From Rhizobium sp. (GTDB lineage Bacteria; Pseudomonadota; Gammaproteobacteria; Burkholderiales; Thiobacillaceae), in assembly GCA_019459285.1 (NCBI GenBank), contig JAIBEL010000029.1, positions 62,001 to 126,000 on the forward strand: 64,000 bases of DNA. Direction: 5' to 3'. Positions within the stretch are counted from its first letter, which is position 1; each line of letters starts with the position of its first letter. A model generated the notes under the pieces. It ran no database searches. It saw only the letters and a list, made by a program, of their open reading frames with translations, and was not told where the DNA came from. The position numbers and the translations under genes are program-made. Of the stretch, positions 27,480 to 35,576 are shown piece after piece.

Positions 27480-28139
27480 CTATTCGTATAGTTCGAGAGT
27501 ATCGATGCGCTCAATTTCAGTCGTGGCAGCCGTAACCCATTCCTGAAGCGCGGGCAGCGCTAGTACCGAGTTGGCGTAGTCACGTGCTACGCCCGTTAAT
27601 TCCACACCATAAGTCAGAAAGCGCAGCACTACTGGCGCGTACATCGCATCGGCAATCCCAAGTCGCCCGAACAGAAACGCTCCGCCTCCGCTGAAGCGGG
27701 TACGGCAATCAGTCCAAATCTCCGTGATACGGGCGATATCTGCCAAACTCCCCGCCGTGCGTCCTTGGTTTGGATGGCGGGCGCGTATGTTCATCGACAT
27801 GTGCTCGCGCAGCGAATTAAACCCTCCGTACATTTCCGCACCGATAGAGCGTGCAATCGCTCGTGCTGTCGAATCATCCAGCCAGAGATGCTTATCTGGA
27901 AAGCGATCTGCAAGGTACTCACAGATCGCCAGCGAATCCCACACTTGGCTCTCACCATCGTGGAGAGCAGGTACTTTGCCAGAGGGTGACCATTTCAGAA
28001 GTTCAACTACCGACTCGGGCGTATAAAGGGGGATCCGTATTTCCTCGAAGGGGATTGCAGCATTGCGCAGTACAAGCCACGGCCGTAGTGACCAGGAAGA
28101 GTAGTTCTTGTTTCCAATTATTAGAGTGAGACTGGTCAT
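27480..28139 (-). CDS. Glutathione S-transferase family protein
   Basis: The 219-residue protein has a thioredoxin-like N-terminal domain (LIIGNKNYSSWSLRPWLVLR) with Ser in the active-site SSWS stretch, the cis-Pro and binding motif SGKVPALHDGE, the QVWDSLAICEYLADRFPD helix and an all-helical C-terminal domain. Its general role is glutathione conjugation or reduction of small electrophiles; the substrate is unknown. It is the last gene of a tight minus-strand run (VOC, EamA, SRPBCC, broken acetyltransferase, GST) that is visibly less GC-rich than the Anbu genes. Confidence 0.88.
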   Translation of the reverse strand: MTSLTLIIGNKNYSSWSLRPWLVLRNAAIPFEEIRIPLYTPESVVELLKWSPSGKVPALHDGESQVWDSLAICEYLADRFPDKHLWLDDSTARAIARSIGAEMYGGFNSLREHMSMNIRARHPNQGRTAGSLADIARITEIWTDCRTRFSGGGAFLFGRLGIADAMYAPVVLRFLTYGVELTGVARDYANSVLALPALQEWVTAATTEIERIDTLELYE

Positions 28140-28162
28140 GATTAGTGAATGCTTAGAAGGGT

Positions 28163-28698
28163 TTAAATGAGTTGAAATGAAGGAGGTTTTTGTCTTGAGA
28201 GTGCATAAACAAAACAGTCAACGAGTTGGCTGTCTTTCCAAAGCTTCAATTTGTTGTTCTGTTCCAGCCTGAATCCACATTTTTCGAGTACGCGGATCGA
28301 AGCCGAGTTTCTTGGAAAAACAGAAGCTTCAAGACGCAGCAATTGATCAAATCGTGACCAGGCTAGGCAGATAGTTTGGGAAAGTGCGTTCGTCATGATT
28401 CCCTTACCCCAAAAATCCTCCCCTAGCCAGAAACCTATGCGCCCACTCTGGCTAAATTCCCCCTCGGCCAGTTCGATTCCAATACCCCCTACTGCCTCAT
28501 CTGCAACTTGAATGCCCAGTGTGTCTCTGGAGTCTGTTCGCTCATGCTGGCAATCCACTTATATGCATCTTCCAGGGTGTAGGGATAAGGGAAGCCATCC
28601 AGCAGGTTCTGCCAAATCCTATGGTTGTTGGCATGTTGGGCGAGGGATACTTCATCGCCGGCTTGCCATGGCCGAACCCGACACCTATTCGAATTCAT
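28163..28698 (-). pseudogene. GNAT-family N-acetyltransferase, frameshifted
   Basis: Two overlapping frames together make one acetyltransferase of about 178 residues. The first half (from ATG 28698) gives RVRPWQAGDEVSLAQHANNH and runs to SMSEQTPETHWAF. The second frame resumes with IQVADEAVGGIGIELAEGEF, the acetyl-CoA region FWGKGIMTNAL and SASIRVLEKCGFRL. The break is near 28511, where adding one A (GCAATTCAAG for GCATTCAAG) would restore the usual ETHWAIxV. The family acetylates ribosomal protein N-termini or small amines (RimJ/RimL-like). It is either a recent single-base deletion or a sequencing error. Confidence 0.75.
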
Positions 28699-28708
28699 TG
28701 GTCGATAC

Positions 28709-29152
28709 TTATTCAGTAGCGAGTGCTTCTGCCCGAGCTTTGAGCGCATGGTTCATGCTGCCAAAGCCCAACTTCAACTCCCGACTCAAGCTCGACTTCA
28801 TTACACCTGCCAACAGTCCAGAGAAAATTTCCCCATGGATGAACAGCACTCTATTTGAGCCAATTGGAACGACCCGAAAGTAATGTTCGCCATCAAAGAT
28901 TCCTGGAACTAGCACCCGGCCCATCCATCGAAGCTCGGACTCGGGTATGGCCACCAGTACCTTAGGCCTGAAGACAATTCGTTTTCCGGCTCGGTGGCTG
29001 ATCGAAATGGTGAGTCTCTCACCTGCATGAGCTCTCCCTGAAATGGATGTTACAAATGGGTTCCACGAACCATAATCAGGGAAATTGGTGAGAATCGACC
29101 ATACGCGCTCAGATGAGGAATTGATCTCAATCTCCGTACGTACTCCATACAT
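28709..29152 (-). CDS. SRPBCC-domain protein
   Basis: The 147-residue protein is a single START/SRPBCC fold: VRTEIEINSSSERVWSILTN, FPDYGSWNPFVTSISG, then FDGEHYFRVVPIG and an amphipathic C-terminal helix. These proteins hold hydrophobic ligands in a deep cavity. Its function is unknown. It is closely packed with the acetyltransferase downstream and the EamA gene upstream. Confidence 0.85.
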   Translation of the reverse strand: MYGVRTEIEINSSSERVWSILTNFPDYGSWNPFVTSISGRAHAGERLTISISHRAGKRIVFRPKVLVAIPESELRWMGRVLVPGIFDGEHYFRVVPIGSNRVLFIHGEIFSGLLAGVMKSSLSRELKLGFGSMNHALKARAEALATE

Positions 29153-29205
29153 GTTGAAGCTCCAACCTATAGATAATTCGCCTTTAAATTCTTACCGCCT
29201 TCGGC

Positions 29206-30138
29206 TTAAAAAGCGGGCGTAGATTTGCTGCGGTGAACCTCATTCCTATCGCACTGGCGATTGGCCCTGTCGGTGAGGGGGGCGCACCTCAAATTGACTC
29301 CAAGCGCAGCAGTCAGAGACAGACGCCCGAGCGTCTGTAAGGGAGTTAGGGACTCATGCATGAAGCTGATACCGATAGTTAGACCCACAACTGGAACTAG
29401 AAGAGAGAACGGTGCAACTATTGATGCTTTGTAATGGCGCAAAAGGTGGTTCCAAGCCATGGAACCCAACAAAAGTGCTGCTATGGACTGATATGTAACC
29501 GCCGCAATGATTCGTGAGACTTCGGCAATCTCCAGGGATTTAAGTTGTTCGGGATCTTCGCTCAGCATGCTTAAGCCGCCGAGAACAATTGTTGGGACAA
29601 GCGAAGCCCAAATGATGAAACCCGGGGTATCAGCTTGTGCCCCTGAAACATGAATAGAACGAACGACAAGATTTCCGATTGCCCACCCGGTTGCACCGAG
29701 AAGGCTGCTTAATATGGCCAAGGGTGGTACAGAATATTCGTGGCCCATTGAAACAAAAGCCAATCCGCAGCAAGCAAGGAGCAAACCAAAATAGTGGTGA
29801 ACTCTTAGGGTTTCCCATTTGAGCAGACCGACGAAAACTACCGTAAAAAATACCTGCGTTTGGGCTAGCAATGAGCTCAAACCCGTGGGGAGTCCGGCAT
29901 TGAGTGCAATGAACAGACCGCCGAACTGCATGGCACCCCACGTGAACCCATAAAGCATGATCATGTGAAATGGCACTTTTGGGCGGGGAATCACCAGGAC
30001 AAGAGCGGCCACCATCGCAAAGCGTAGGCCGGCAAATGCCAGCGGGGGAAGATCATGCAAACCCCAGTTGATTACGGAGAAGCTGCCACCCCATAGAGCC
30101 GCGCACAGTAGTGCAAGGAGAATGTGGCGTCCCTTCAT
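29206..30138 (-). CDS. EamA-family (drug/metabolite) transporter with unusual C-terminus
   Basis: This 310-residue inner-membrane transporter has about ten helices in two EamA repeats (LLALLCAALWGGSFSVINWG; LLGATGWAIGNLVVRSI). The last expected helix dissolves into a hydrophilic tail after LSLTAALGVNLRCAP, about 25 residues rich in Arg, Asp and Ser. This suggests that the original 3' end was replaced or frameshifted. Export of amino acids or metabolites is typical of the family. Start 30138 (MKGRHILL) overlaps or abuts the VOC gene stop, so the two are co-transcribed. Confidence 0.85.
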   Translation of the reverse strand: MKGRHILLALLCAALWGGSFSVINWGLHDLPPLAFAGLRFAMVAALVLVIPRPKVPFHMIMLYGFTWGAMQFGGLFIALNAGLPTGLSSLLAQTQVFFTVVFVGLLKWETLRVHHYFGLLLACCGLAFVSMGHEYSVPPLAILSSLLGATGWAIGNLVVRSIHVSGAQADTPGFIIWASLVPTIVLGGLSMLSEDPEQLKSLEIAEVSRIIAAVTYQSIAALLLGSMAWNHLLRHYKASIVAPFSLLVPVVGLTIGISFMHESLTPLQTLGRLSLTAALGVNLRCAPLTDRANRQCDRNEVHRSKSTPAF

Positions 30139-30146
30139 TGGCAGCC

Positions 30147-30572
30147 TCAAACGCTAGTTTCGTTGCAAATTACAACTCGCCATCCATCTGGGTCAGCGTA
30201 TGTGCGGCTCCTGCCAAACCAGAATGGATTTTCTGGTTGAACTTCCTTGGCGCCTATTCTTTCAAGTCGCTGGTAGATTGCTTCGCGCTCAAGAGCATTG
30301 GGCACGTAGATCACCAATAAATTGTCCTCGCTGGGGGCTGGACATGGGCTACCGGAAGCCTTTCGTGTGAATTCCAGGTGGTAGATGTGGTCCGGTAAGC
30401 CAAGCATGATCCCGTCATATCCATCATGGGCTTTGAAGCTCCCTATCAAAGGCAAGCCGAGGCCAATACAGTAGAAGCGCTGGATGGCCTCAAGCTGGTC
30501 GGTCGGGCGAGCGATACGTACCTGGGAAACATGAACGTTTCCCGGAAAATTGAGTGCAGTAGTGTTGGTCAT
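30147..30572 (-). CDS. VOC-family (glyoxalase/bleomycin resistance-like) protein
   Basis: The 141-residue protein has two beta-alpha-beta-beta-beta modules: VHVSQVRIARPTDQLEAIQR-type start, IYHLEFTRKA with possible metal ligands His and Glu, and a terminal RTYADPDGWRVVICN. It could be a metalloenzyme (isomerase, dioxygenase or lyase) or a drug-binding protein. It is the first gene of the minus-strand run and diverges from the LysR gene at 30670, which is the likely regulator of the run. Confidence 0.85.
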   Translation of the reverse strand: MTNTTALNFPGNVHVSQVRIARPTDQLEAIQRFYCIGLGLPLIGSFKAHDGYDGIMLGLPDHIYHLEFTRKASGSPCPAPSEDNLLVIYVPNALEREAIYQRLERIGAKEVQPENPFWFGRSRTYADPDGWRVVICNETSV

Positions 30573-30669
30573 CTGTTTTATTCCTTGGGCGACTGCGCCG
30601 GCGAAATTGCTTGAAAGCAGTCTCTGATATTCTCCGCAAGAATAGAAATTCTCATTTTATATAAGCCAT

Positions 30670-31581
30670 ATGCACACAATTCATGACTTGAGGCGTATTG
30701 ACTTGAACCTTCTTGTGGTTCTGGATGCCCTGCTTATCGAGCGCAGTGTCTCGCGAGCAGCTGAGCGACTAGCGATGACTCAGCCCGCGGTTAGCCATGC
30801 CTTAGCTCGTTTGCGCACACTTATCGGTGATCCGTTGCTGGTGCGTGTCGGGAATGAAATGTGTCTGAGCGCACGTGCAAAGGCGCTCTGTGTACCTTTG
30901 TCTGAAGCCTTGGCGCGGGTGAGAGACGTGGTCCTGCCAAAAGGATTCGATCCTGCCGTGTGCCGTCGGACCTTCCGGCTTGCGATGTCGGACTACGCTT
31001 GTTCTGTTGTGCTGACTCGCTTACTTGCTGACCTTCGCATTGCGGCACCAGGTATTGATTTGATCATTACCAAGGGAGGGCGTTTGGAGACAATGCGGCA
31101 AGTTTCTGATGGTGAGTTAGATGGGGCAACGGGTGTTTTCTCGATGCTTCCCGAAGAGTTGAGAAGTGATTTGCTGTTTGTAGAAGATTTTGTCGTTATT
31201 ACCGATCGGAAAAACCTTATAGATGGTGCCCTAAGTCTGGAGAGATATTTAGCTGCTCCCCATATTCACGTCTCCACAGAGGGGCTCCACCACAGTCACA
31301 TTGACCATGCATTGTCATCAAGGGGGTTGCGACGTCACCTTGTGGCTGTCATTCCCTATTGGTTGGTAGCGCTTGATCTGCTTGCCGGAACCGATCTCGT
31401 ACTTACAGTAGCGTCTCGCACTGTGCGTAGAGCCCACCTTCCACCAGATCTAGTTGTCATGCCAGTCCCGTTTCCTGCTCCATCGTTCGAATTTGTATTT
31501 ATCTGGCGTGCCGATGCAGAAGCCGACCCCGAGGTCATGTGGTTGCGCTCTCGAATTAAAGCTATGGTTTGCGGGGGGTGA
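30670..31581 (+). CDS. LysR-family transcriptional regulator
   Basis: This 303-residue protein has an N-terminal winged helix-turn-helix (DLNLLVVLDALLIERSVSRA, AMTQPAVSHALARLR, IGDPLLVRVG) and the substrate-binding domain of the NodD/NahR-like branch (RRTFRLAMSDYACSVVLTRL). It is divergent from the VOC-EamA-SRPBCC-acetyltransferase-GST run, the usual geometry for control of a neighbouring operon. Ligand unknown. Confidence 0.9.
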   Translation: MHTIHDLRRIDLNLLVVLDALLIERSVSRAAERLAMTQPAVSHALARLRTLIGDPLLVRVGNEMCLSARAKALCVPLSEALARVRDVVLPKGFDPAVCRRTFRLAMSDYACSVVLTRLLADLRIAAPGIDLIITKGGRLETMRQVSDGELDGATGVFSMLPEELRSDLLFVEDFVVITDRKNLIDGALSLERYLAAPHIHVSTEGLHHSHIDHALSSRGLRRHLVAVIPYWLVALDLLAGTDLVLTVASRTVRRAHLPPDLVVMPVPFPAPSFEFVFIWRADAEADPEVMWLRSRIKAMVCGG

Positions 31582-31728
31582 CGGGCGCTATGCGGGTATC
31601 GAAGATTATTAGCAGCAGGTGAAGAACTGCTTGCGGACGTTGGCATGCGGTTCAGCTTAAACAACAGATTGCGCCAGCGGCCCGAGGCGGCAGTGCTGGT
31701 ACAGCAGCCGTAGGTGCAAAAGGCCAAG

Positions 31729-31956
31729 TCAATCCTTCGTTGTAAGTATTTGAACGGCCTCCCGCGCCAGTGGGGTGACCAGCAGGACGGCTGGAAACGC
31801 AATGAACCAGGCAGCAAGCCACGCACTGCTCCACAGGTTAGCGAAGTTCGTTACTGGGCCGATAGCGCGAAATGTCGAAATTCCTGAGACCAACAGGGAC
31901 ATCAGCCCAGAAAGAATCAGGCTGAATAGTTGCGGCCCGTATTTCCTGGGAATCAT
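31729..31956 (-). CDS. DUF2798 small membrane protein
   Basis: The 75-residue protein has two membrane helices (LFSLILSGLMSLLVSGIS and WLAAWFIAFPAVLLVTPLA) and the MIPRKYGP start of the DUF2798 family. Its function is unknown. The ATG at 31956 overlaps the flavodoxin stop (ATGA), so it is translated from the same mRNA as the two genes upstream of it. Confidence 0.85.
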   Translation of the reverse strand: MIPRKYGPQLFSLILSGLMSLLVSGISTFRAIGPVTNFANLWSSAWLAAWFIAFPAVLLVTPLAREAVQILTTKD

Positions 31957-32555
31957 GCGAACGCCTCCAGGTTTTCTACGAAGGTCAGGCCTGTGCCGGA
32001 GACACGATGCAGGGTCTCGGAAAAATTCTTGCCAAACATCCTGGCCGTCTTGATGTCGCCTGCCGGGAATGAGTCGGCCGGCGCTGAGTGGCCTGCCTGA
32101 GCCATCATGCCCGACCAGGAGCCGAGTCGATTGGCGGCTTCTTCGTAGGGAGCGCCGGTGTGTTGCTCGGGAAGGATGGGGTTGCCAACCCAGAGCATCC
32201 CGTGTTGCATGCAAAATACGAACATCGACATCAGGGTTGACTGCTTGTCGCCGGATGGCAGCGACGACACCGTGAACCCGGCAGCCAGCTTGCCCTTGAG
32301 TTGCTGGGTGCGCCACAGGCGTCCGGTGGCGTCCATGAACGTCTTGAAAGGTCCAGAGACGCCCCCGAGGTAAGTCGGTGAGCCAAGGATGTAGCCGTCG
32401 TACTTGAGCAGCTCATTGGGCGTTTGGGTCAGGTCTTCTGTTTTCAGCAGATGGACCTCGGTATTTGGCACGCTATTGGCGCCTTCAGAGACATGGGTGG
32501 CAATGTGCTCGGTGTGCCCGTGGGCGCTGTGGTAGATGATGGCAAGTTTTTTCAT
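31953..32555 (-). CDS. Flavodoxin-like NAD(P)H:quinone oxidoreductase (WrbA-like)
   Basis: The 200-residue protein has the FMN-binding loop KLAIIYHSAHGHTEHIA, the GSPTYLGGVSGPFKTFMD loop and the SSLPSGDKQSTLMSM segment of the WrbA/flavodoxin_2 family. It probably reduces quinones by two electrons, avoiding semiquinone radicals. It lies between the DUF2938 and DUF2798 genes in a MerR-controlled operon, which fits a response to electrophiles or quinones. Confidence 0.88.
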   Translation of the reverse strand: MKKLAIIYHSAHGHTEHIATHVSEGANSVPNTEVHLLKTEDLTQTPNELLKYDGYILGSPTYLGGVSGPFKTFMDATGRLWRTQQLKGKLAAGFTVSSLPSGDKQSTLMSMFVFCMQHGMLWVGNPILPEQHTGAPYEEAANRLGSWSGMMAQAGHSAPADSFPAGDIKTARMFGKNFSETLHRVSGTGLTFVENLEAFA

Positions 32556-32604
32556 TTCTCTTACTCCAGACAGTATTGGGCTTTCTTTCAGGAAGACGCC
32601 GCTC

Positions 32605-33099
32605 TCATCGCGCTATCCATGCAATGAGGGCAGCGGACAAATAGAGGCCCAGACCAAAGACGGTGTGATTGACTACGCTTCGGATGCAATTCTTCAGTGG
32701 CGTCGGCGTTTTGGAGGCGGCAAAGCCTGAGCCCATGGCCGGTTGCATCACGAACAGAGGAGCCACGACAGTGCCCATGCCTACCAACACGGCTGGCAAC
32801 AAGGATGGGGTACTCGCCCAGCCGATACCGTAGATACCCACGAGCAACCCTGCAAAGGCGACCCCTATTGCATAGTGGGTGAACCATCCCAGCATCAGCT
32901 CACCAGGAATCGGCTGCGCCTTCTTGATGGATGCGTGGACGAACCTGCCACGAAATAAGTGCCCAACCCATCGTCCGATGAAGGCGAAGTCGAGCGTTTG
33001 GACACCCATTCGCTTGAGGAACGTCAGCCAGACGTCCATGACTACGGTGGCTCCGATCCCGATGAGAACGACGTTGGTGATGTCTTGTAGTAGTGTCAT
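32605..33099 (-). CDS. DUF2938 integral membrane protein
   Basis: The 164-residue protein has about four helices (VVLIGIGATVVMDVWLTFL; FTHYAIGVAFAGLLVGIY; LLPAVLVGMGTVVAPLFVMQ; FGLGLYLSAALIAW) and matches the DUF2938/YagU-like layout. Start 33099 has AAGGGG upstream, while the longer frame from 33165 would begin inside the promoter. It is the first gene behind the MerR-type promoter at 33140-33170. Confidence 0.85.
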   Translation of the reverse strand: MTLLQDITNVVLIGIGATVVMDVWLTFLKRMGVQTLDFAFIGRWVGHLFRGRFVHASIKKAQPIPGELMLGWFTHYAIGVAFAGLLVGIYGIGWASTPSLLPAVLVGMGTVVAPLFVMQPAMGSGFAASKTPTPLKNCIRSVVNHTVFGLGLYLSAALIAWIAR

Positions 33100-33139
33100 G
33101 AGAACCCCTTTTCTGTTGACTGATGGACTTGTTGAGTTC

Positions 33140-33170
33140 ACTGTACAAGTTGAAGTCAACTTCAAGTCAA
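33140..33170 (-). promoter_or_regulatory. MerR-type promoter of the DUF2938-flavodoxin-DUF2798 operon
   Basis: On the minus strand the -35 TTGACT (33170-33165) and -10 TACAGT (33145-33140) are 19 bp apart. The spacer is nearly filled by the perfect dyad TTGAAGT-TG-ACTTCAA (33150-33165). This overlong, palindromic spacer is the hallmark of MerR/SoxR-controlled promoters, and a MerR gene starts 12 bases away in the other direction. Confidence 0.85.
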
Positions 33171-33181
33171 GGGGTTATTGA

Positions 33182-33613
33182 ATGGACATAGCCGAAGTCG
33201 CCAAACACACAGGGGTACCTGCATCGACGCTGCGCTACTACGAAAAAAAGGGGCTCATAGACTCAGTGGGTCGACAAGGGACTCGGCGCAGGTTCGCACC
33301 CGGAGTTCTGGATCAATTGGCGTTGATTTCGCTAGGGCAAGCTGCCGGGCTCTCGTTGGATGAAATCCGCTCCATGTTCTTGCCCAACGGGCAACCGAGC
33401 ATCGACAGACAGATGCTGGCAACCAAGGCGGACGAGATCGATTCGCTGATCAAGCGACTGAGAGCTATGAGCCATGGGCTCCGACATGCAGCAGCGTGCC
33501 CAGCGCCCAGCCATGCCGAGTGCCCGAGCTTCCAGAAGCTTCTCAAAGCGGCAGCTTCTGGCGCCATTGAGAAACGCTGGAGTAATACTGACCTCAAACT
33601 TCCCCGTAAATAG
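33182..33613 (+). CDS. MerR-family regulator
   Basis: The 143-residue protein has a MerR DNA-binding domain (MDIAEVAKHTGVPASTLRYY, EKKGLIDSVGRQGTRR) and a dimerisation helix. The C-terminal loop contains HAAACPAPSHAECPSF, with two cysteines seven residues apart, but not the metal-site spacing of CueR, ZntR or MerR. It diverges from the flavodoxin operon and its promoter dyad lies between them, so it most likely controls that operon and itself. The inducer is unknown; electrophiles or quinones are plausible. Confidence 0.85.
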   Translation: MDIAEVAKHTGVPASTLRYYEKKGLIDSVGRQGTRRRFAPGVLDQLALISLGQAAGLSLDEIRSMFLPNGQPSIDRQMLATKADEIDSLIKRLRAMSHGLRHAAACPAPSHAECPSFQKLLKAAASGAIEKRWSNTDLKLPRK

Positions 33614-33764
33614 AAAGTGAAGCCGAGCTACGTCGATTGCGCGATGTCGCATGCGATTCATTGAGAGACGAGCTTTTGAATGGCAGGCGTGTTCCGCATT
33701 CGCATTCCCATCGATGGCGTATGGCCGTTTAGTGACACATTGCTGTCTGGTTTTGCTCGGGTAC

Positions 33765-33825
33765 CAACCGTCGCCTTCGGCCGAACAAGAGACGGCCGGA
33801 CACCACCTCCTGAACTTCCGCTCTT
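33765..33825 (-). repeat. Dispersed degenerate repeat, copy B (partial)
   Basis: Read on the minus strand, it has AGCGGAAGTTCAGG, CGGCCGTCTCTTGTTCGGCC and GGCGACGGTTGG, matching the first two thirds of copies A and D. It ends the MerR module and lies next to the truncated LysR gene. The rest of 33614-33883 shows no gene. Confidence 0.45.
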
Positions 33826-33883
33826 GGCCGATTGTGTAAGTTCGACGCGGGGCTCGTAAGCGAGTGAAATTGATGGCTAGAGT

Positions 33884-34276
33884 TTAGGTTGCCAAATTCC
33901 GCAAAGCTTCCCCCGCAAAGATCTCAACTACCTCATCTGCCACAGCCCTCACGCGCGGTGAACGCCGCACATCGGGATGCAGAACCAGCCAAAGGGTGCG
34001 CTTCACCGGGCATTCGGGCGAGGCGATCGGCACCAGAAGCGGATCGTTGCGCGCCAGGAAGTGGGGTAGTACACCCACACCCAAGCCAGATCTCACCGCC
34101 TGCAACAGCATATTCAAATCGTTTGACCGAAAGGTGAACGGGCGGCCGGCAGCGGTTTTTTCCAGCCATTGTTGCTGGGGCGTGTCGAGCAGACTTTCTT
34201 CGTAGCCAACGAACGCCCAGTGCTTCGCCCCGTGTTCGGCAAGGTAATGCCGACTGGCGTAAAGCGCGAAACCGAC
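33884..34276 (-). pseudogene. LysR-family regulator, C-terminal fragment
   Basis: The frame encodes only the second half of a LysR substrate-binding domain: VGFALYASRHYLAEHGAKHW, FRSNDLNMLLQAVRSGLGVG, VLPHFLARNDPLLVPI and TLWLVLHPDVRRSPRVRAVA. Homology begins abruptly at about 34276. Upstream codons of the open frame are antisense to the YciI fragment and are not LysR-like. The DNA-binding domain is therefore gone and the gene is a remnant. Confidence 0.75.
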
Positions 34277-34576
34277 TTCGATTACCTGTGTCCGATCGAG
34301 GAGATCAATCGTCACCTGGATGCCCATCGTACCTGGCTCGCGGGCCATTACCGGGCAGGCCGCTTTCTGCTTTCCGGACCGCTGGAGCCCCGCAGCGGCG
34401 GCTTCATCCTGGCACGTTGCGAAAACCGGGAGGCACTGGAGGCGATGCTGGCGGGCGATCCCTTTGCTGTCCACCGGCTGGCTACTTACGAGGTCAAGGC
34501 CTTCAACCCGACTCTTCGTGCCGGGGATTTCCCGGCCATATGGGCGCCGGCAGCGCTTGCGCTCACGGGTTCATGA
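34274..34576 (+). pseudogene. YciI-like protein, 5'-truncated
   Basis: From about 34274 the plus frame reads DFDYLCPIEEINRHLDAHRT, YRAGRFLLSGPLEPRSGGFI and REALEAMLAGDPFAVHRLA, a YciI-family ferredoxin-like fold missing its first few residues. Upstream codons of this open frame are antisense LysR sequence. It could still be translated as a fusion from 34169, but the native start has been lost. Confidence 0.65.
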
Positions 34577-34595
34577 TTCTGACGATACGAGGTGG

Positions 34596-35174
34596 ATGAT
34601 GATCACGATGCAATACAGTTTCACCCTTCCGGCCGACTACGACATGTCTATCGTTGACCGTCGCGTAAAAGAAAAAGGCCATGCGCTGGATAACCATCAG
34701 CCCTTGGCATTCAAGGCATATCTGATTGCGAGGAAAGATGATCCGGCCACGCGCAGCCGGGAGAATGCGTACGCCCCCTTCTATCTTTGGCACGATTGCG
34801 ATGGCCTGCGCGACTTCATCGGTTGCGCAGGATTTGACGGCCTGGTCAATTCCTTTGGGTGGCCCAGTGTGAGGACATGGCCAGCTCTCATCTGCACTGA
34901 ACAAGGTGGCGCGCTTTCACTCGCGCGATTCGCCAGTCGCGAAGTCGTCTCGATCGCGCCATTTTCCGACTTGGGCGCGCTGCGGAGCGTTGAGTGCGAA
35001 TTGGCGCGTGCGGCCGTTCAGGAAGCGCATGCGGTGTTGGCGTTGTCCGCATTTGAGCCGACGACATGGACCCTGGTGCGCTTTCGCATGTGGCGTGACG
35101 CCAAGTCGCTCCCCGATGCCGCCCATGTTCAGGCATACGACGTGCAGCATGTGTCCAATCCTGCGGGCGGGTAG
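34596..35174 (+). CDS. DUF4865 family protein
   Basis: The 192-residue protein has the DUF4865 hallmarks: MQYSFTLPADYDMSIVDRRV, FKAYLIARKD, NAYAPFYLWHDCDGLRDFI and GWPSVRTWPA. The family is found next to LysR and YciI-type or tautomerase genes and has no known activity. Several ATGs lie at the start (34596, 34599, 34608) behind GAGGTGG; the exact one is unsure. Confidence 0.8.
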   Translation: MMITMQYSFTLPADYDMSIVDRRVKEKGHALDNHQPLAFKAYLIARKDDPATRSRENAYAPFYLWHDCDGLRDFIGCAGFDGLVNSFGWPSVRTWPALICTEQGGALSLARFASREVVSIAPFSDLGALRSVECELARAAVQEAHAVLALSAFEPTTWTLVRFRMWRDAKSLPDAAHVQAYDVQHVSNPAGG

Positions 35175-35206
35175 CTCACCAATACGCCCAGCACTTCACT
35201 TCTTCT

Positions 35207-35566
35207 ATGAACTTCAATATGGAGCCTAAATTGAGCGACAAAAACTTACCCGCCGAACTCTCTCCTACGCAACAAGCGTTCGGAACTATCGCCCCCAAGT
35301 TTGCGCAACTCAGCGAGGACGTGCTGTTTGCCGACGTTTGGGAACGTCCGCAGCTATCAAAGCGAGACCGCAGCTTGATCACCGTGGCAGCCTTAACTGC
35401 CTTGTATCGTTTGGAGCAGTTGCCTTTTCACTTGGAGCGCGCCCAGGACAATGGACTGAGCCGGGAAGAGCTAGCAGAAGCAGTCACCCACTTGGCTTTC
35501 TATGCCGGGTGGCCCGCAGCAGCCTCAGCTCTGAAGCTGCTGGAAAAGTCACTTGCTAGAACCTGA
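35207..35566 (+). CDS. Carboxymuconolactone decarboxylase (CMD) family protein
   Basis: The 119-residue protein is helical, with the CMD core SKRDRSLITVAALTALYRLE, QLPFHLERAQDNGLSREELA and EAVTHLAFYAGWPAA. It lacks the CxxC of AhpD-type peroxidase partners, so it belongs to the decarboxylase-like or unknown group. It is closely followed by a tautomerase gene, a pairing common in small redox or aromatic-compound operons. Confidence 0.88.
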   Translation: MNFNMEPKLSDKNLPAELSPTQQAFGTIAPKFAQLSEDVLFADVWERPQLSKRDRSLITVAALTALYRLEQLPFHLERAQDNGLSREELAEAVTHLAFYAGWPAAASALKLLEKSLART

Positions 35567-35576
35567 GGATCTACCC

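Noticed and set aside
27480-31581. The GST-to-VOC gene run as further integron cassettes
   Set aside because: The gaps between these genes are too short and contain no R''/R' box pairs; several genes overlap, unlike cassettes.
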